From: Zeus faber
Taxonomy: Eukaryota; Chordata; Actinopteri; Zeiformes; Zeidae
Reading direction: 5' to 3'
DNA: 64,000 bases
NCBI GenBank assembly: GCA_960531495.1
Contig: OY482859.1
Location: 9,739,661 to 9,803,660 of the forward strand
The notes beneath the pieces were generated by a model, which was not told where the DNA came from, searched no databases, and saw only the letters and a program-made list of their open reading frames with translations. Below, piece after piece: positions 37,791-49,266 of the stretch (positions are counted from its first letter, which is position 1; every line of letters starts with the position of its first letter). The position numbers were made by a program, and so were the translations under genes.

Positions 37791-37885
37791 GATTCTATCC
37801 TGCGCCCCCGTCCACTGTGGGTTCGTGCGCCTTGCCCACTGATCCGACTTGTCTCAGCCCACTGGACTACTACCACTCCAACAAG
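37781..37885 (+). CDS. tox2: First coding exon of a TOX-family HMG-box gene, most likely tox2 (partial; rest of gene outside window)
   Basis: The exon encodes 35 residues, beginning MDVRFYPAPP and ending LSPLDYYHSNK. MDVR(F/L)YP is the shared N-terminus of TOX, TOX2 and TOX3. The ending resembles TOX2 (LDYYHGGK) more than TOX (DPYYCNK) or TOX3 (YYGYSK), as I remember those proteins. The ATG at 37781 has G at -3 and G at +4, a good Kozak context. The exon ends at AAG followed by GTAAAT, in phase 0, at the same Lys where TOX-family exon 1 normally joins an exon starting Phe-Asp/Gly. TOX proteins are nuclear DNA-binding factors; this exon gives only the start of the N-terminal regulatory region, and the HMG box lies in later exons. 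I looked for a TTY-GAY-GGN exon 2 start after a splice acceptor and did not find one. TOX-family membership is secure; the paralogue assignment is less so. Confidence 0.82.
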
Positions 37886-38496
37886 GTAAATGCATAGTGC
37901 ACGTTTTCCAACCGACGCGTCACATGCACAACGAGCACATTGTCCTGTTTGTCTCACCTGCGGAAAGCGACGCGAACGCATGCGTTGGCTGCGCGGAACG
38001 GGGGAAACGCTCGGCGCGCACTTAAAAAAAACAAACAAACAAACAAACAAAAAAAACAAAAAACAAACCGGATTCGCTCTTTAACGCGAAGGCCGATCAC
38101 GCGTCAAGTGTTTGCAAAGTGCTCCGCGATCACCCGTTGTTCGAAACCGAACTTTTAAGGTTGTTCCCCCCTGGATTTCCCATCGCGCCGACTGCGCTGT
38201 GGCTGCATGAAAGTGTCCCAGTGTGTGAGTGGTTTGTGGTGTGGAAGACTGGGGGCAGTATGGGATCCATACCGCCCCTCTCTGCTCCTACAGCACCAAC
38301 GTTATCCTGAGTGCCTCCTGCAGCCGGCTCGCTTGTAACCGCTGCGAGTTGCACTTGAAATGACACGGACGCGAGCCAACAACGTCCCGTTAATTACTTT
38401 GTAGTAAACCACAAAGAGCCGAAGTGGCTGGAACAGCACCGGTAGATTGTTTTTTGACACATCGCTGCTTTTCGATCTGGGAGCTGGACCGACTCT

Positions 38497-38885
38497 TTAA
38501 AGTGGTAATCCGTGAGATAAATTTGTTAAATTTTTTTTTTTTTTTTTTAAATGAATCCCATGTTCTAGACTTTTCCCCAGCTGGCATTTTATAAGAACCA
38601 ACCATTCAATGTATTATGTATGTGCTCCTCTATGCTGTTTCTATTGTTGGTGGCGGGGTCCGCCACGCTCGAGAAGCGAAAGCCAGCCACAGTGGTTTTA
38701 TAAGCCAGCGTTGGTAGCCGAGGAGAGTAAACTCTCGATATGGATGAGCATTCACAAAAAAAAAGAGCAGCGGGCCTGCCCCGATCAATCGAAGTGGAAG
38801 GAAAGAGCAAAGATGAGGATAAACCTGGTTCGCACTTTTAAATGGGATCCTGGGATTTGTAGTATAATCCACCCAACACATGATC
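38497..38885 (+). mobile_element. MITE family A, copy 3, inside tox2 intron 1
   Basis: The left terminal repeat TTAAAGTGGTAATCC is at 38497-38511. Shared landmarks follow: AGCTGGCATTTTATAAGAAC (38580), TGTGCTCCTCTATGCTG (38619), GGTGGCGGGGTCCGCC (38649), GATATGGATGAGCATTCACA and GTATAATCCACCCAACACA (38861). A T-run interrupts the left part. The right terminal repeat is not recognisable. It lies about 0.6 kb downstream of the tox2 exon and is absent from no coding sequence. Confidence 0.6.
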
Positions 38886-39540
38886 TTGTGGATAGGCACT
38901 GTGAGTCCTATTGTGTAGTTTAACCTGTTCTAAGCAGAGGCACCACTTGTTAAAAAGAAAAACCCCCAAAAAAAACGTTGACGCCTTAATTGTGCCAAAA
39001 CATCGATCAAACCGTAGAAATAGTCACTTACCCTCGTCAGAACGTAGACCTGAAAATCAAACTGCCTTGCCCGATTTGCATGGCCCTGTAATGACGGTGG
39101 GAACGTGATAACACATTGTTTCATACTATACGTGGGCAATGGAAAATCTGTGTCGGTGAAAGCAACATCCCAGTTCACCGAACTTTACTCCTTTACCGTC
39201 GCTCTCATACATATGTTTAAAAAGGGAAGTCTATAATTACAGTACCCTTCCATAGGTTTAGCAGGAGGGCAATAATTGAAACGAGAGGCGTAAAAATAGA
39301 AGGAAAGCGGGTGCGACTATCGGCTGGTTGTGCGCGCCACGCCAGATGACAGAAATAGGCCCGTGGAGCACATACACTGATGAGCCAAAGTATCGGACGG
39401 AAGCGGCTTTTTGCACCTGTGACACGCAAACGGACCCACGAAAACATCTGCATCTCCTCCGATGTAGGCGATGTTTTTGTAGGTCAAACGAGTGGAGGAT
39501 CATCCTCCATGCGGATAATCCCAAGAATACTCAGATATCG

Positions 39541-39589
39541 CACACACGCACGCACGCACGCACGCACACACACGCACGCACACAGCCCG
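39541..39589. repeat. (CACG/CACA)n tract
   Basis: CACGCACG units mixed with CACA, about 49 bp. Confidence 0.95.
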
Positions 39590-39764
39590 AATCCTAGAAA
39601 CAAAACAAAACAAAACCAAAAAAGAAACAGATACTTAACATATTAAACTACAATCACCGCGTTGATAGTGGAGCTCAAGCATCAAACCCAGGGTCGTTTG
39701 GGACGTAACGGAGTGAGGTTTCGACTCTCCAGGTTTGAGCGTTTGAAATCGTCAGAGCATAATG

Positions 39765-39870
39765 GCTCTTCCCACACAATGCGAGTTATAATAACACACA
39801 AACCAGTTCACCACAAACCACGGTGGCTGGCTCTCGCACCGGGGGCCGGGGGGCAGCGGGGTCATTGGGT
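39765..39870 (-). mobile_element. Possible fragment of MITE family A (reverse)
   Basis: The reverse complement reads GCGAGAGCCAGCCACCGTGG, close to GCGAAAGCCAGCCACAGTGG of copy 3, with a GC-rich stretch on the expected side. No terminal repeat is visible, so this is a weak call. Confidence 0.25.
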
Positions 39871-41050
39871 GTCTTGCCAACGCGGCGGACCACCAGGTCA
39901 AGTTCCGCCTTCCTCCGACGTGAGTCGAGGGGCCGCGGCGCTGGAAAGGCACCTGGTTCCTTATGGCGGCGCTATCTATGCAGGGGATCTGCCCGCCACT
40001 AATCATCTCCGACAGCGCTGAATGCTCACTTCGTATTCCGTCCGCAGCTCTCCGAGAAGGAGCTGTGCAGGCGAAGGACACAAACCAATCACGGTGATAG
40101 GTTCAAATGTTTTGAGGGCCTGTTTGGTATGCTTGTGGGTTTTTTTTTTTTTTTTTTTTTTTTTTCCGATTTCGATTCCCGTTTGGGTTTCCACTTTGTC
40201 AGCGGCTCACATGTGAATGTGTTGGCTCCCGGTCAGAGCGGGGTATTTTCTGTTTGGATAATATGATTGGCTAAGGGTCAGCTTCATTTGAATACAAAAA
40301 GAGGCTTTGGTAAGATGATTTTCTTGCTTGCGGCACTCTGGCCAAATCGCATGTCTCAAACTTAGAGGGGATTACTTCTCCTACTTTCCACTACTTCTCC
40401 CGGCGTTCCCCAAAAAAAAGCAATTTACAGCCCAGAGAAAAACCTTTCTTATTTGATCCCTGTGAAATTAACAGTGTTAATTTGAGTCACACAAAAGCTT
40501 AATTGGGAAACACGAGTGTATGCTAATATTTCTCTTTCGCTGTTTGTTTTATGAGCACGGCTTTTTTTTTGTTTTTGTTTGCAGCCGAATTACCCTCAAA
40601 GCTATTTGCAGTCACAGGCCTTGTTCAGGCAATTAGCGAATGTATGTGACTTCCAGTAAACACGTGCGCTGCTGTACCTTCACGCCTATCGCCTCGTTCG
40701 AGAGAAGCCACCGAGTTTATTTTTTTTCCTCCATTCGACAGCGCACACTCCCAATGTGATCCTCCCTGCTTCTGAGGGCTTTGGTTTTTAGACAGTTTAC
40801 TGAACATGAAGGTCACCGCCATGAATTGCTGCCTTCATCACTATCAGTATGAGTCAGCTCAGCCCGTCGGTTGTTCAGAATGAAACCTTAAAAGCACTAA
40901 ATATGAGCCTTCTTTTCCCATGGATCTCATTCGAGCAGATCCGTTTCACTTTCGTGGAAACGAGATAATCGAAGGGGAAGAGTGAAGGGACGTTGGTTGA
41001 CAAAGGAAACCCTAAATAATCTGCAACGTGTCTACTTAAATACTTTTAAT

Positions 41051-41052
<2 letters not shown>

Positions 41053-41086
<34 letters not shown>

Positions 41087-41100
41087 TCTCGCTCTCTTTC
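41053..41100. repeat. (CT)n microsatellite
   Basis: Near-perfect (CT)n of about 45 bp with two CCC/CG interruptions. Confidence 0.97.
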
Positions 41101-41569
41101 TGCCGTGGCCCTCCCACAGCCTAGAAATAACATTGAACGCTGTCATTACCAAAGGCTTTGTGCTCTGATGGTAACATGAAACTGCCACGTTTTAATGCCG
41201 CGTGCACCACCTTACTCGCAGCGCGAGGTGCGTGCCGCCCGGACGCACATTAAACAATTCATCAAAGAAAGGCCGTTTGTTGGGGAAGAAAAAAAAAAAA
41301 AAAAAAAAAAGTGGGCGCTCGCCCCCGGCGCCGTCACGCAACGTCCGCGACTGCAATTACGCGCGCGGCCATCGCCGTGTCCAGCGCCCCCAGTTTGCTC
41401 TGGGAAATAAGGGTAAACAGTGTCTCGGCTTCTATTTGAATACCTTAATCAAACAGCGCTGCCGCCGCGCCCGAGAGACAGCGTGGCAATAGAACAGAGT
41501 GCTGAGTAGGCCCTGTGTTTGTACGCCCAGGACCCACCCAGCTCATGTATCCTTCCAACAACTGATATC

Positions 41570-41690
41570 TGCTGAGATAGGCCGTGACTGAAGAGCTGGC
41601 TTTGTTACTTGGTGGTCTCCTGTACCGCAGATAAGCTGTCTGTCTGCCCGCTGATCTGTTGCTCCGAATGCCTTATCTGCTTGGATGGCT
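41570..41690. promoter_or_regulatory. GATA-site cluster in intron 1
   Basis: AGATAG at 41575-41580, GCAGATAAG at 41627-41635 and the complement CTTATCTGC at 41672-41680 lie within 110 bp. The last two are the same 9-mer in opposite orientation. Local sequence is repeat-free. Enhancer activity is inference. Confidence 0.35.
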
Positions 41691-42046
41691 TCTGTCTTTT
41701 ATTACCTGTGATGAGCAAAGGTTCAATTACTTTTCATTAACATATTCCGGCAATTTCCGTCTCCGTCGTCCCGGCAGGTTTGGCCGCGGTTCCTATGGTA
41801 AAAGCCTTTTTTCGATTCCAGAAATACAAAGTCTTTCACACATTTCACCGGCCGACCCCAATTTCTTTCTCTCCCAATGCGAGGTTTGATCTTAGTTCGT
41901 GGGCGTTATTGGGCGTATATATATATGTAGGGGCTGCTCGGTCTGTGAAATGAAGCACTCTCAGTAATGCAAACGGCTGTATATTTCCTATAGGGCCAGC
42001 GGTGTTGTTGCTATTAGCTAATGACACAGTCTGTGGTATGTGACAG

Positions 42047-42300
42047 GCAGAGAGAGAGAGAGACAGACAGAGAGAGACAGAGAGAGAGAGAGAGACAGAG
42101 AGAGAGAGACAGAGAGAGAGAGAGAGACAGAGAGAGAGATAGAGTGAGAGTAAAAGGATGAGTGAGAGTCAAATAGGTTGAAGTAATCAGTGGCCCAGCA
42201 CAGGGACAGTCTGTGTGCGTGCATGTGCCTGTGGGTGTTTGTGATTGTCTGATGTGTGTGTGTGTGTGTGTGTGTGTGTCTGCACGCGCGTGCGTGCACG
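42047..42300. repeat. (GA)n tract, spacer, then (GT)n
   Basis: GA/GACA units run 42050-42145. After about 110 bp of unique sequence a (TG) tract at 42251-42280 grades into CTGCACGCGCGTGCGTGCAC. Confidence 0.95.
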
Positions 42301-42914
42301 TGTGTGTATGCACACATGCCAACTCAGGGCCATTCAAACGTTTTGCTGACTATGGAGTCACAATCACAATTGCTTTCATAGCCCTGTGCAGAGGAAGGGC
42401 CAGTGACACCGAGCGAGCAGGGCCAGAGCCTAACCAGACACTAAATCATATTCCGCACTGCCCTGACACACAGAGGAGCTTTTTAATAAGGGTCCCCGCT
42501 ATTTGGACTCATTTCAGTAAAATAGGAATGGCCTGTGACATTAGCCCCCTCCCAGAAAGCCGCATGTACAGTAGCTCACACTGTTATTTTCCTGAACCAC
42601 CCTCCCCCTACTCGTTGCGATTTTGTCCCTCTCCTGACCCCTTCACGTAGCGCCTACTTCTCGTTTTTGTGCAGTGTTGTACAAATTATATATTTTCCTT
42701 CTGCTTTTTCTTTCCTTTTTTTTTTTTTAATGTCAATGACTAGCGAAAGAAGGACGAAACCAGTGAAAGTAACAATTTTAGTAAACTAAAAATTCTGGGG
42801 AGCGAGGGAGAGACAAGTGAGAACGGAGAGAAGTTCCCTCATTTCAGCATTGAGATGCCTGTTCCTGTGGCTCTGTTAACACAATGTTTGTGTTTGATAG
42901 AGATTTGAGCGAGA

Positions 42915-42959
<45 letters not shown>

Positions 42960-43010
42960 AGAGCGAACGAGAGAGAGAGAGAGAGAGAGAAAGGGCAGGG
43001 GTTAGAGTGG

Positions 43011-43048
<38 letters not shown>
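42915..43048. repeat. (GA)n tract in three blocks
   Basis: GA blocks at 42918-42954, 42970-42990 and 43010-43047 separated by short non-repeat links. Confidence 0.96.
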
Positions 43049-43052
<4 letters not shown>

Positions 43053-43433
43053 GATACCCATGTGCCAATTAGTCGGCCTGACAGAAAGAGTTGCCTGTTT
43101 GCTGGTGGCTACTACTTCTTCCCCCTCAGCGTCTGTTGCCTCACAGTAATTAAGACCAGTCGTCCCACTCCGCTGTGTGTGTTTGCATTCGTCAGCCGAG
43201 GCCGTCCCGCGAGGCCTGGCTGCGGCGCTCGCCTTGTACCTGCAGACGAAGAGCGAGGAGGACAACGGGGCCGCACCTGCTGCAAAAACGGGCCCCTGGG
43301 TAGAGCTGATGATGTTTGTTAATGGCTGCGGGCGCGAAGAAGTCAATGGCGCGGCTTGTTAAAATTGACGCGCTCGTAATGCGGTACATTCGTCAGCCCG
43401 GGTTATTTATTTATCCCCGTTTTGATTATTTAT

Positions 43434-43435
43434 TT

Positions 43436-43490
<55 letters not shown>
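43434..43490. repeat. (CT)n microsatellite
   Basis: Near-perfect (CT)n of about 55 bp, about 390 bp from the (GA)n blocks and so in opposite orientation to them. Confidence 0.97.
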
Positions 43491-43492
<2 letters not shown>

Positions 43493-43894
43493 GAGCCGGG
43501 AAAAAAGAAACAACAATTGCGTGGAAGATAGGGGAATTTTTGTGGTTGACTTTAATGCGCTTTAATTTGATTGAGTTTGATTGCCGACTTACCAAGTATC
43601 ATTTTGTGCTGGCGATGCAGATTGGACGTCTCCTTTGAACAAAGTAAATGTGCAAGGTAATGTTGTTCTGGTTTACTTGCCAATTGGAAATTAGAGGTTT
43701 ATTTTTGTGCAGTCAAGACATTTTTCAGGCACTTTCGTGAAAGGTGTACAAGTAAATCCTTCGGGGAAAACGGAGATAGAATAGAATAAACCACAGAAAT
43801 GTAAATGTTACTTTGGCTTTGACAAACAACTTGGAACAATACAATAAATAAGCAACACAGTTAACAGCTCGACAGACACTTGGCAACCATGGGC

Positions 43895-44135
43895 TTGTAG
43901 GTTGCCAAAACGGGGAAAACTGTTGCAGAATTGAAATCATTTTGGTGATGATCCTAATTATATGCCATATTTCATATTGTTACTTTTTCCAGCATTTTTG
44001 ACGGAGTCAATCACTGCACCAGGAAAACTTCCTTGGCAGACGTTTCTAGCAATGCGGAGGTGTACTGCGCTTATTGACAACCGGACCACATAAGATGGTT
44101 GACGATGGCCCAAATCTGTTTGCCCTTGGCAACCG
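43895..44135 (+). repeat. Interspersed repeat family D, copy 1
   Basis: This stretch aligns by eye with the reverse complement of 59333-59590. Shared strings are CCATATTTCA(A/T) with TTGTTACTT-like following, CATTTTTGAC, and AAGATGGTTGAC followed by RRYGGYCYAAATCTG and TTGCC. No coding sequence or terminal repeat could be defined. Confidence 0.5.
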
Positions 44136-44473
44136 GGCAACTTGTTATTGTTGGGCCCCGTATTTCATAATATAATTCAAAGTTGAGCAGTGAGGTCACT
44201 TTGGGGAAGAGCTCAGTACGATTCTGGCATTTTTATATTCTCAAAATCTGTTGGAGCTCCATAACCCGTCCCCGAGGTAAACATTTCAAATTCATAAGCA
44301 TGTGAAATTCACAATCACAAATTTGAGAGACATTCAAACTGAGAGCTTTGAAATACTTCCATATTATTACGGTGTTAAAACAGGGAACAGGTTAAAAATC
44401 AGACAAACAAACAAACCGCCAAATGCCGGACGTTGGTTGAGTGCCCGCACCACGCCCGGGCAGTCCACGATAG

Positions 44474-44704
44474 ATGGAACAAACATTACCATTCCTTATT
44501 TCCAAATTGCCAAAGTTAGCGTCTCACGGCCTGGATATCCAGTGTTTTTCCAAGCTGGTGGCAAACCAACCCAGACAAATACTGTTGATTGGAGAAAGTG
44601 TGAGAGGGGAAGGGGTGCCGCAGGGCTCCGTCTTGGGGCCCTGGATGTATGGATGGAAGCGTGTGGAAGCTGGACAAACAGTCCCAGTTGTCTCAGCTTC
44701 CTGA
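44474..44704 (+). pseudogene. Fragment of a non-LTR retrotransposon reverse transcriptase
   Basis: The frame contains GVPQGSVLGP at 44612-44641, which is the conserved reverse-transcriptase motif of L2/CR1/Rex-type LINEs. The expected continuation (LLF..YINDL) is absent; the frame runs on as WMYGWKR, so homology ends abruptly. No other RT block such as FADD was seen nearby. The ten-residue match and its typical codon string are seen directly; the family is inferred. A chance match is unlikely but not excluded. Confidence 0.5.
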
Positions 44705-45602
44705 GGTATGTCCTGTGCAAACACCATGGGCCACGGCAAGCTTCTCACCACCCCCGTTTTGACTGAATATCCTCCACAAATATTATCGGCCTGGTGTCAG
44801 TGCCTTGTTTGTGCTGTACGCCAACTGGGAGCGAACCCTCACAAAAAGTTGAATCGTTGGTCTAATCCCAGCATAACAGTGCGCGAGGGTTTGAACGTGG
44901 GACGTCCAATGAAAAGAACATTTCCACCGGTGTCACAAATCAAAACTCCAACTCAATTGAGTGGTGAATGCTGGCTCATTAAACGTGCCCCGGAGGGGGT
45001 CGTGAAGAACTAATGCAATTGTGCGTGTGTGTCGTTCATTACCACACCTACAGGTTTTCTGAGTCGCGCAGCGGCATCGTGCAGGAATCCGGAGCGAGAG
45101 AGGGAGAGCGAGACTCCGACGATCCACAGTTTACTGTTTTCTCCTCTCCCCCACGCAGTGTCTGTTTTTATTTTCCGTATGGTCTCTAAGAAGCATGTGT
45201 TTATTTTGTCTGACATATTCAGCTGGCAGATATAATTGCCTGTACAAGGCAATGATTGCCTGCGTCCAATCCAGTCAGCGGAGACAGCAGGCAACCCACC
45301 GAGCAGCCGTCGCCACCGCGGGAATCGTACTACGGCACCTTCCTCCCTCTCTGGCGAGCTAATGATGAGCTCCAGGTTTATTTTGCAACGGGCGGAGGGA
45401 GAGAAGAGTGGGCTAATGCTCTGGGCTTTTCAAATTTATTTTCTTTTTTTTTTACAAATTGCCATGGCGATATCAATGCCGACGGGAAAAGGGGTTGGGC
45501 GGAGAGAAAAAAGGTCAAAGTGGAGTTGTCGAAAGTGTCAAAGGGATGTTTTGCATGGGAGGGGTGTGGAAGAGAAAGAACGAGGTGGAGGGAGAGGTTA
45601 GT

Positions 45603-45660
45603 GGGGAGATGTAGAGAGAGGGAGGGGGGTGGGGGGAGAGTGGGGGGGGGGGGTAGAGAG
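45603..45660. repeat. G-rich quadruplex-forming tract
   Basis: GGAGGGGGGTGGGGGG and GTGGGGGGGGGGG lie within 45 bp, satisfying the four-G-run pattern. Confidence 0.9.
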
Positions 45661-45864
45661 CTCTCTTTGTGTTGTCGACCTATTTAGTCCCAGGTTGGCC
45701 AGGAGCCACGCCGTTGAGTGATGTTGCTAAGAAAAACAAACAGGGGAAAGAAACGGAGGAATTTTGGAAAGTATGACTTGGTCAGCGCTGTTGTGCGATC
45801 CGCGAAGAGCGTCTATCTGCTCTAGCTCCTAACTAACCCCCCACAAACCAAACCAACCCAACCA

Positions 45865-45908
45865 AACCCCACCCCACCCCACCCCACCCCACCCCACCCC
45901 ACCCCCCG
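45865..45908. repeat. (ACCCC)n pentanucleotide array
   Basis: About eight perfect ACCCC units, preceded by degenerate ACCAA units. The complementary strand is a G-quadruplex former. Confidence 0.97.
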
Positions 45909-46058
45909 CTCACTGGGGTTGTTAACACTGGAAACCAACAGGAAAGGGAAACTTGAGTCGATCTTTTTATAGAATTGTTAATAACACAGTAGACACAGTA
46001 GTGAAAAACCATAGCCCCGAGCAGCACTTACTGGCACAGACCACATGCACGAGTGAGC

Positions 46059-46061
<3 letters not shown>

Positions 46062-46089
<28 letters not shown>

Positions 46090-46155
46090 AGCGTATGTGT
46101 GTGTGTGTGTGTGTGTATATATGTCTGTATGTCTGTATGTCTGTATGTCTGTAGG
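46062..46155. repeat. (GT)n followed by (TGTATGTC)n octamers
   Basis: (GT)n with one GAGCGTAT break, then four TGTATGTC octamers at 46120-46152. Confidence 0.96.
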
Positions 46156-46175
46156 AGTGTGTTTGTGTGTGTCTC

Positions 46176-46275
46176 TTGCACACTTGCACACACACATAAA
46201 CACACACACACACCTTTCCTGTACATGCCTACGCATGTACAGGAAGGATGTGTATGTGTGTGTGTGTGTGTGTGT
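46176..46275. repeat. Compound palindrome: (CA)n - 13-bp hairpin - (TG)n
   Basis: TTCCTGTACATGC (46216-46228) and GCATGTACAGGAA (46233-46245) are exact complements around a 4-nt loop CTAC. Outside them a (CA) tract on the left and a (TG) tract on the right continue the pairing with few mismatches, giving an imperfect palindrome of about 100 bp. Confidence 0.85.
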
Positions 46276-47887
46276 CTATGTGCACATGAGGGGGGCGTGC
46301 GTGTGAGGCGTTCTGGTCCCGGAGGAATGTGATTTCGGGGGGCTGGAAACGCAGCCTGGTGAGAATCACTGCAGCCCCTAATTCGGCAAAATCAACCAAA
46401 AATAGAAGAACAGCCGATGAGCCCGCTTCAACACCCCCCCCCCCCACCCCGCACGCGCCCGTCACCGCTAAAAGCCCACGTGCAGCGAGCGCGAGTCGAC
46501 GGCTGAGAGGTACGGACGGCAGTGTCAGAAAAGTTCTAAAAATAACGCTCGAAAATATAATAGGTGTTCTATTTTGGTGCCGGCCCCAGATAGGATCGGC
46601 GATTGGACGAGGCACAGGGATAATGGAACGGAGCGGCCATTGTCAGAGGGTTTGACTTTGACGTTTCATTAGGGGGAAGGGGGGCAGATGGGGGGTCGAG
46701 TTAATTTGGCTTTCCGAGCAAAACAAGAGGCCTGTACTGCACCTGTCGTGGTGCCGCATGGCGCTTTGTAACTGGACTTAATCGCATTTTTCAAGTATCC
46801 CCGCTTTCCTCAGTATGCCGAGTTTCAGAGGCTTTCGACTTTGACTCAACACAAATATCTGTACTTTTCACCCGACTCCATTTCTAACGCTGTTGTGCTA
46901 CTTCAGTTGCTGGCCTGCTGGTAAGCATTTAACAAAAGCAAGAGGAAAAACCCGGCACTGAATCGATCAAACCGCTGTTTTAGGATTGCTCATCGATGAT
47001 TCACTTGTTTCATATCCTCGTATACTATTATACCACCTACACTACTAGCACTCATCTGCAGAAAAGAAGGTACAGTAGACATTTTCTACCATATTATAGG
47101 CAGTTACATCAGGGCATGGGAAATGACATGTACTTTTTCTTTCGGTACACTTAGGAGCAGATACTTTTACCCAACTCATTTTGTATGGGGGGGATTTCTA
47201 CCTTCACGTAGGTACAGTAAAAGTTCCGAATACAGGCCGTGAAGTACAGACGGTGACTTTAAAGCTGCACCTTTAAGTACGTCTTACAAGCCTCCTTTTA
47301 CTTTAATTGCAGCAAGAGCGAATGTTCCGCCAATATTGTGTGTAACATGACAAAGTGGTATTGTCCACATCCACAGAGCGGCCTCTGTTATTCGTCCCTA
47401 AAGACACCCGGGCGGCCCCGAGACGTTGGACAAATCAAGTCATTTCCCCACAAAACCACCTGAGCGTGGCTCTAAAGAGTGACCCAAACGCTGCGTTGAG
47501 GCGCTGACGAGACGCTGAGAAAAGGGGGAGGAGCCGTGTGGGGCGGCTGGAGGGATGGTCGTCTCTTACTGAGCCAGAGACCAGCGGCTAATCAGCGGCT
47601 CGGGTGGTACGCTGCTTTGGTGGGTAACTCCAGGTCACGCGGTACGGCTGGAAAGGACGGAAAAAAAACAACAATTTAAAAGCTGGCCACAAAACAGGGA
47701 AACAAGCCAGGAGACCCCCCCGAAAAAACCAACAAACAAAGAATCGAACAAACGAACAGACCAACATGTTGCGGTAGCGTGTCCTAGGAAGGTGTATCCC
47801 TCAGTGTCGGATGTCTGCTGATCGTGCTCCCAATTCAATGGGAGGAAGTTTGTGGGTTTTTTTAGTGGAACTAGTTTGATAAACGAC

Positions 47888-47914
47888 GACACACACACAC
47901 ACACACACACACAT

Positions 47915-47955
<41 letters not shown>

Positions 47956-47963
47956 AACACACA
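47888..47963. repeat. (CA)n microsatellite
   Basis: About 75 bp with one TGCA interruption near 47912. Confidence 0.97.
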
Positions 47964-48228
47964 GGTAAATAAACAGGATTTGTCTGGATTATACGATGAC
48001 GAAAACAGCACTATAACAATTTTTTGAATCACGAGTGTAAACCAGGAGATGCCGATAAAATACTAAAAAAGGCCATTACAGCCTTTTTTATGAGGACGCA
48101 AAATTATATTATGAGGTAAATATTATGAGATTAATAATGAGATTATAAGGACATTAAATGTGTAATGGCGACCCCCAATGTCCTATTAACGCTGCTATTT
48201 AGTATTCAGGTGTGTTGTGCTTTGAATG

Positions 48229-48299
48229 CACACACACACACACACACACGCACGCACGCACGCACACACACACACACACACACAGACCCACACCCACAT

Positions 48300-48375
<76 letters not shown>

Positions 48376-48381
48376 ACACAC
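48229..48381. repeat. (CA)n microsatellite, about 150 bp
   Basis: (CA) tract with GCACGCACGCACG at 48249-48262 and CCCACACCCACATG at 48287-48301. A (CT) tract follows at 48486-48528. Confidence 0.97.
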
Positions 48382-48486
48382 AAAGGAATTTCTCAACTGT
48401 CACTATGATGTGTCCAAAGAACGACTGCATCTTTCATTGCCCATTGTTTGAAGTTTTCCCATTGTTTTAAAACCATGCTCGCTCGT

Positions 48487-48524
<38 letters not shown>

Positions 48525-48897
48525 TGTATTTCCATCATCACATCTACCACAAACATTACTGTAATTACAGTATATTAAAATTTAAAATAATACTTTTTTT
48601 ATTGGCCTTGCTCTGCTTTGGACAATAATAACCTGTCGACACACTGTATCTGGAAAAACGTTTTTTCTTCATATGACACTTTGTGTTGTGTGGACATAAG
48701 AGACTTCACAGAGGGGAAGGCTGGGAATAAAAAATAAATGTTTTTATCTTTGGGTGGCAAAGCTGTATTTGTATGATTTGCAGCTCCTTTATTCGCCCAT
48801 TGAAACAGTTTAAAGTAGATCTGAGAGGCTCCCAAGGACTCCCAGGTCAGCCCTTTGAGATTGTGGGTATCGGACAAAAACTGTTGTCCTCCAAATT

Positions 48898-49021
48898 ACA
48901 CACACACACACACATACACACATACACACATACACACACACACACACACATACACACACACACAGAAAGATACAGACAAACCACGTAAGCACAAATCCAT
49001 AGAGACAAACACTGTACACAC

Positions 49022-49086
<65 letters not shown>

Positions 49087-49104
49087 ACACACACACACAC
49101 ACAC
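48898..49104. repeat. (CA)n microsatellites in two blocks
   Basis: An interrupted (CA/TACACA) block 48898-48964 and a purer block 49017-49104 are separated by about 50 bp. Confidence 0.97.
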
Positions 49105-49196
49105 GCTACATTTCATTTCCTCTGCTCTTTCTGACAACATCGAAATATAATGGGACATGGAGTCATGTGACCAAGCCAAGAACATGGATCTGTCAA

Positions 49197-49197
49197 A

Positions 49198-49262
<65 letters not shown>
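49197..49262. repeat. (CT)n microsatellite
   Basis: About 65 bp of (CT) with a single TTT break, 95 bp from the (CA) block. Confidence 0.97.

Positions 49263-49266
<4 letters not shown>

Noticed and set aside
39380-39410. CACTGATGAGCCAAAGTATC, resembling the end of a fish mariner-like element
   Set aside because: Only one short end was seen, with no partner repeat or transposase remains.
43998-44080. TTTTTCCAG...TTTGACGGA, considered as TOX2 exon 2 (FDG start)
   Set aside because: The acceptor is out of frame with the FDG reading, following residues do not resemble TOX2, and the interval belongs to repeat family D.
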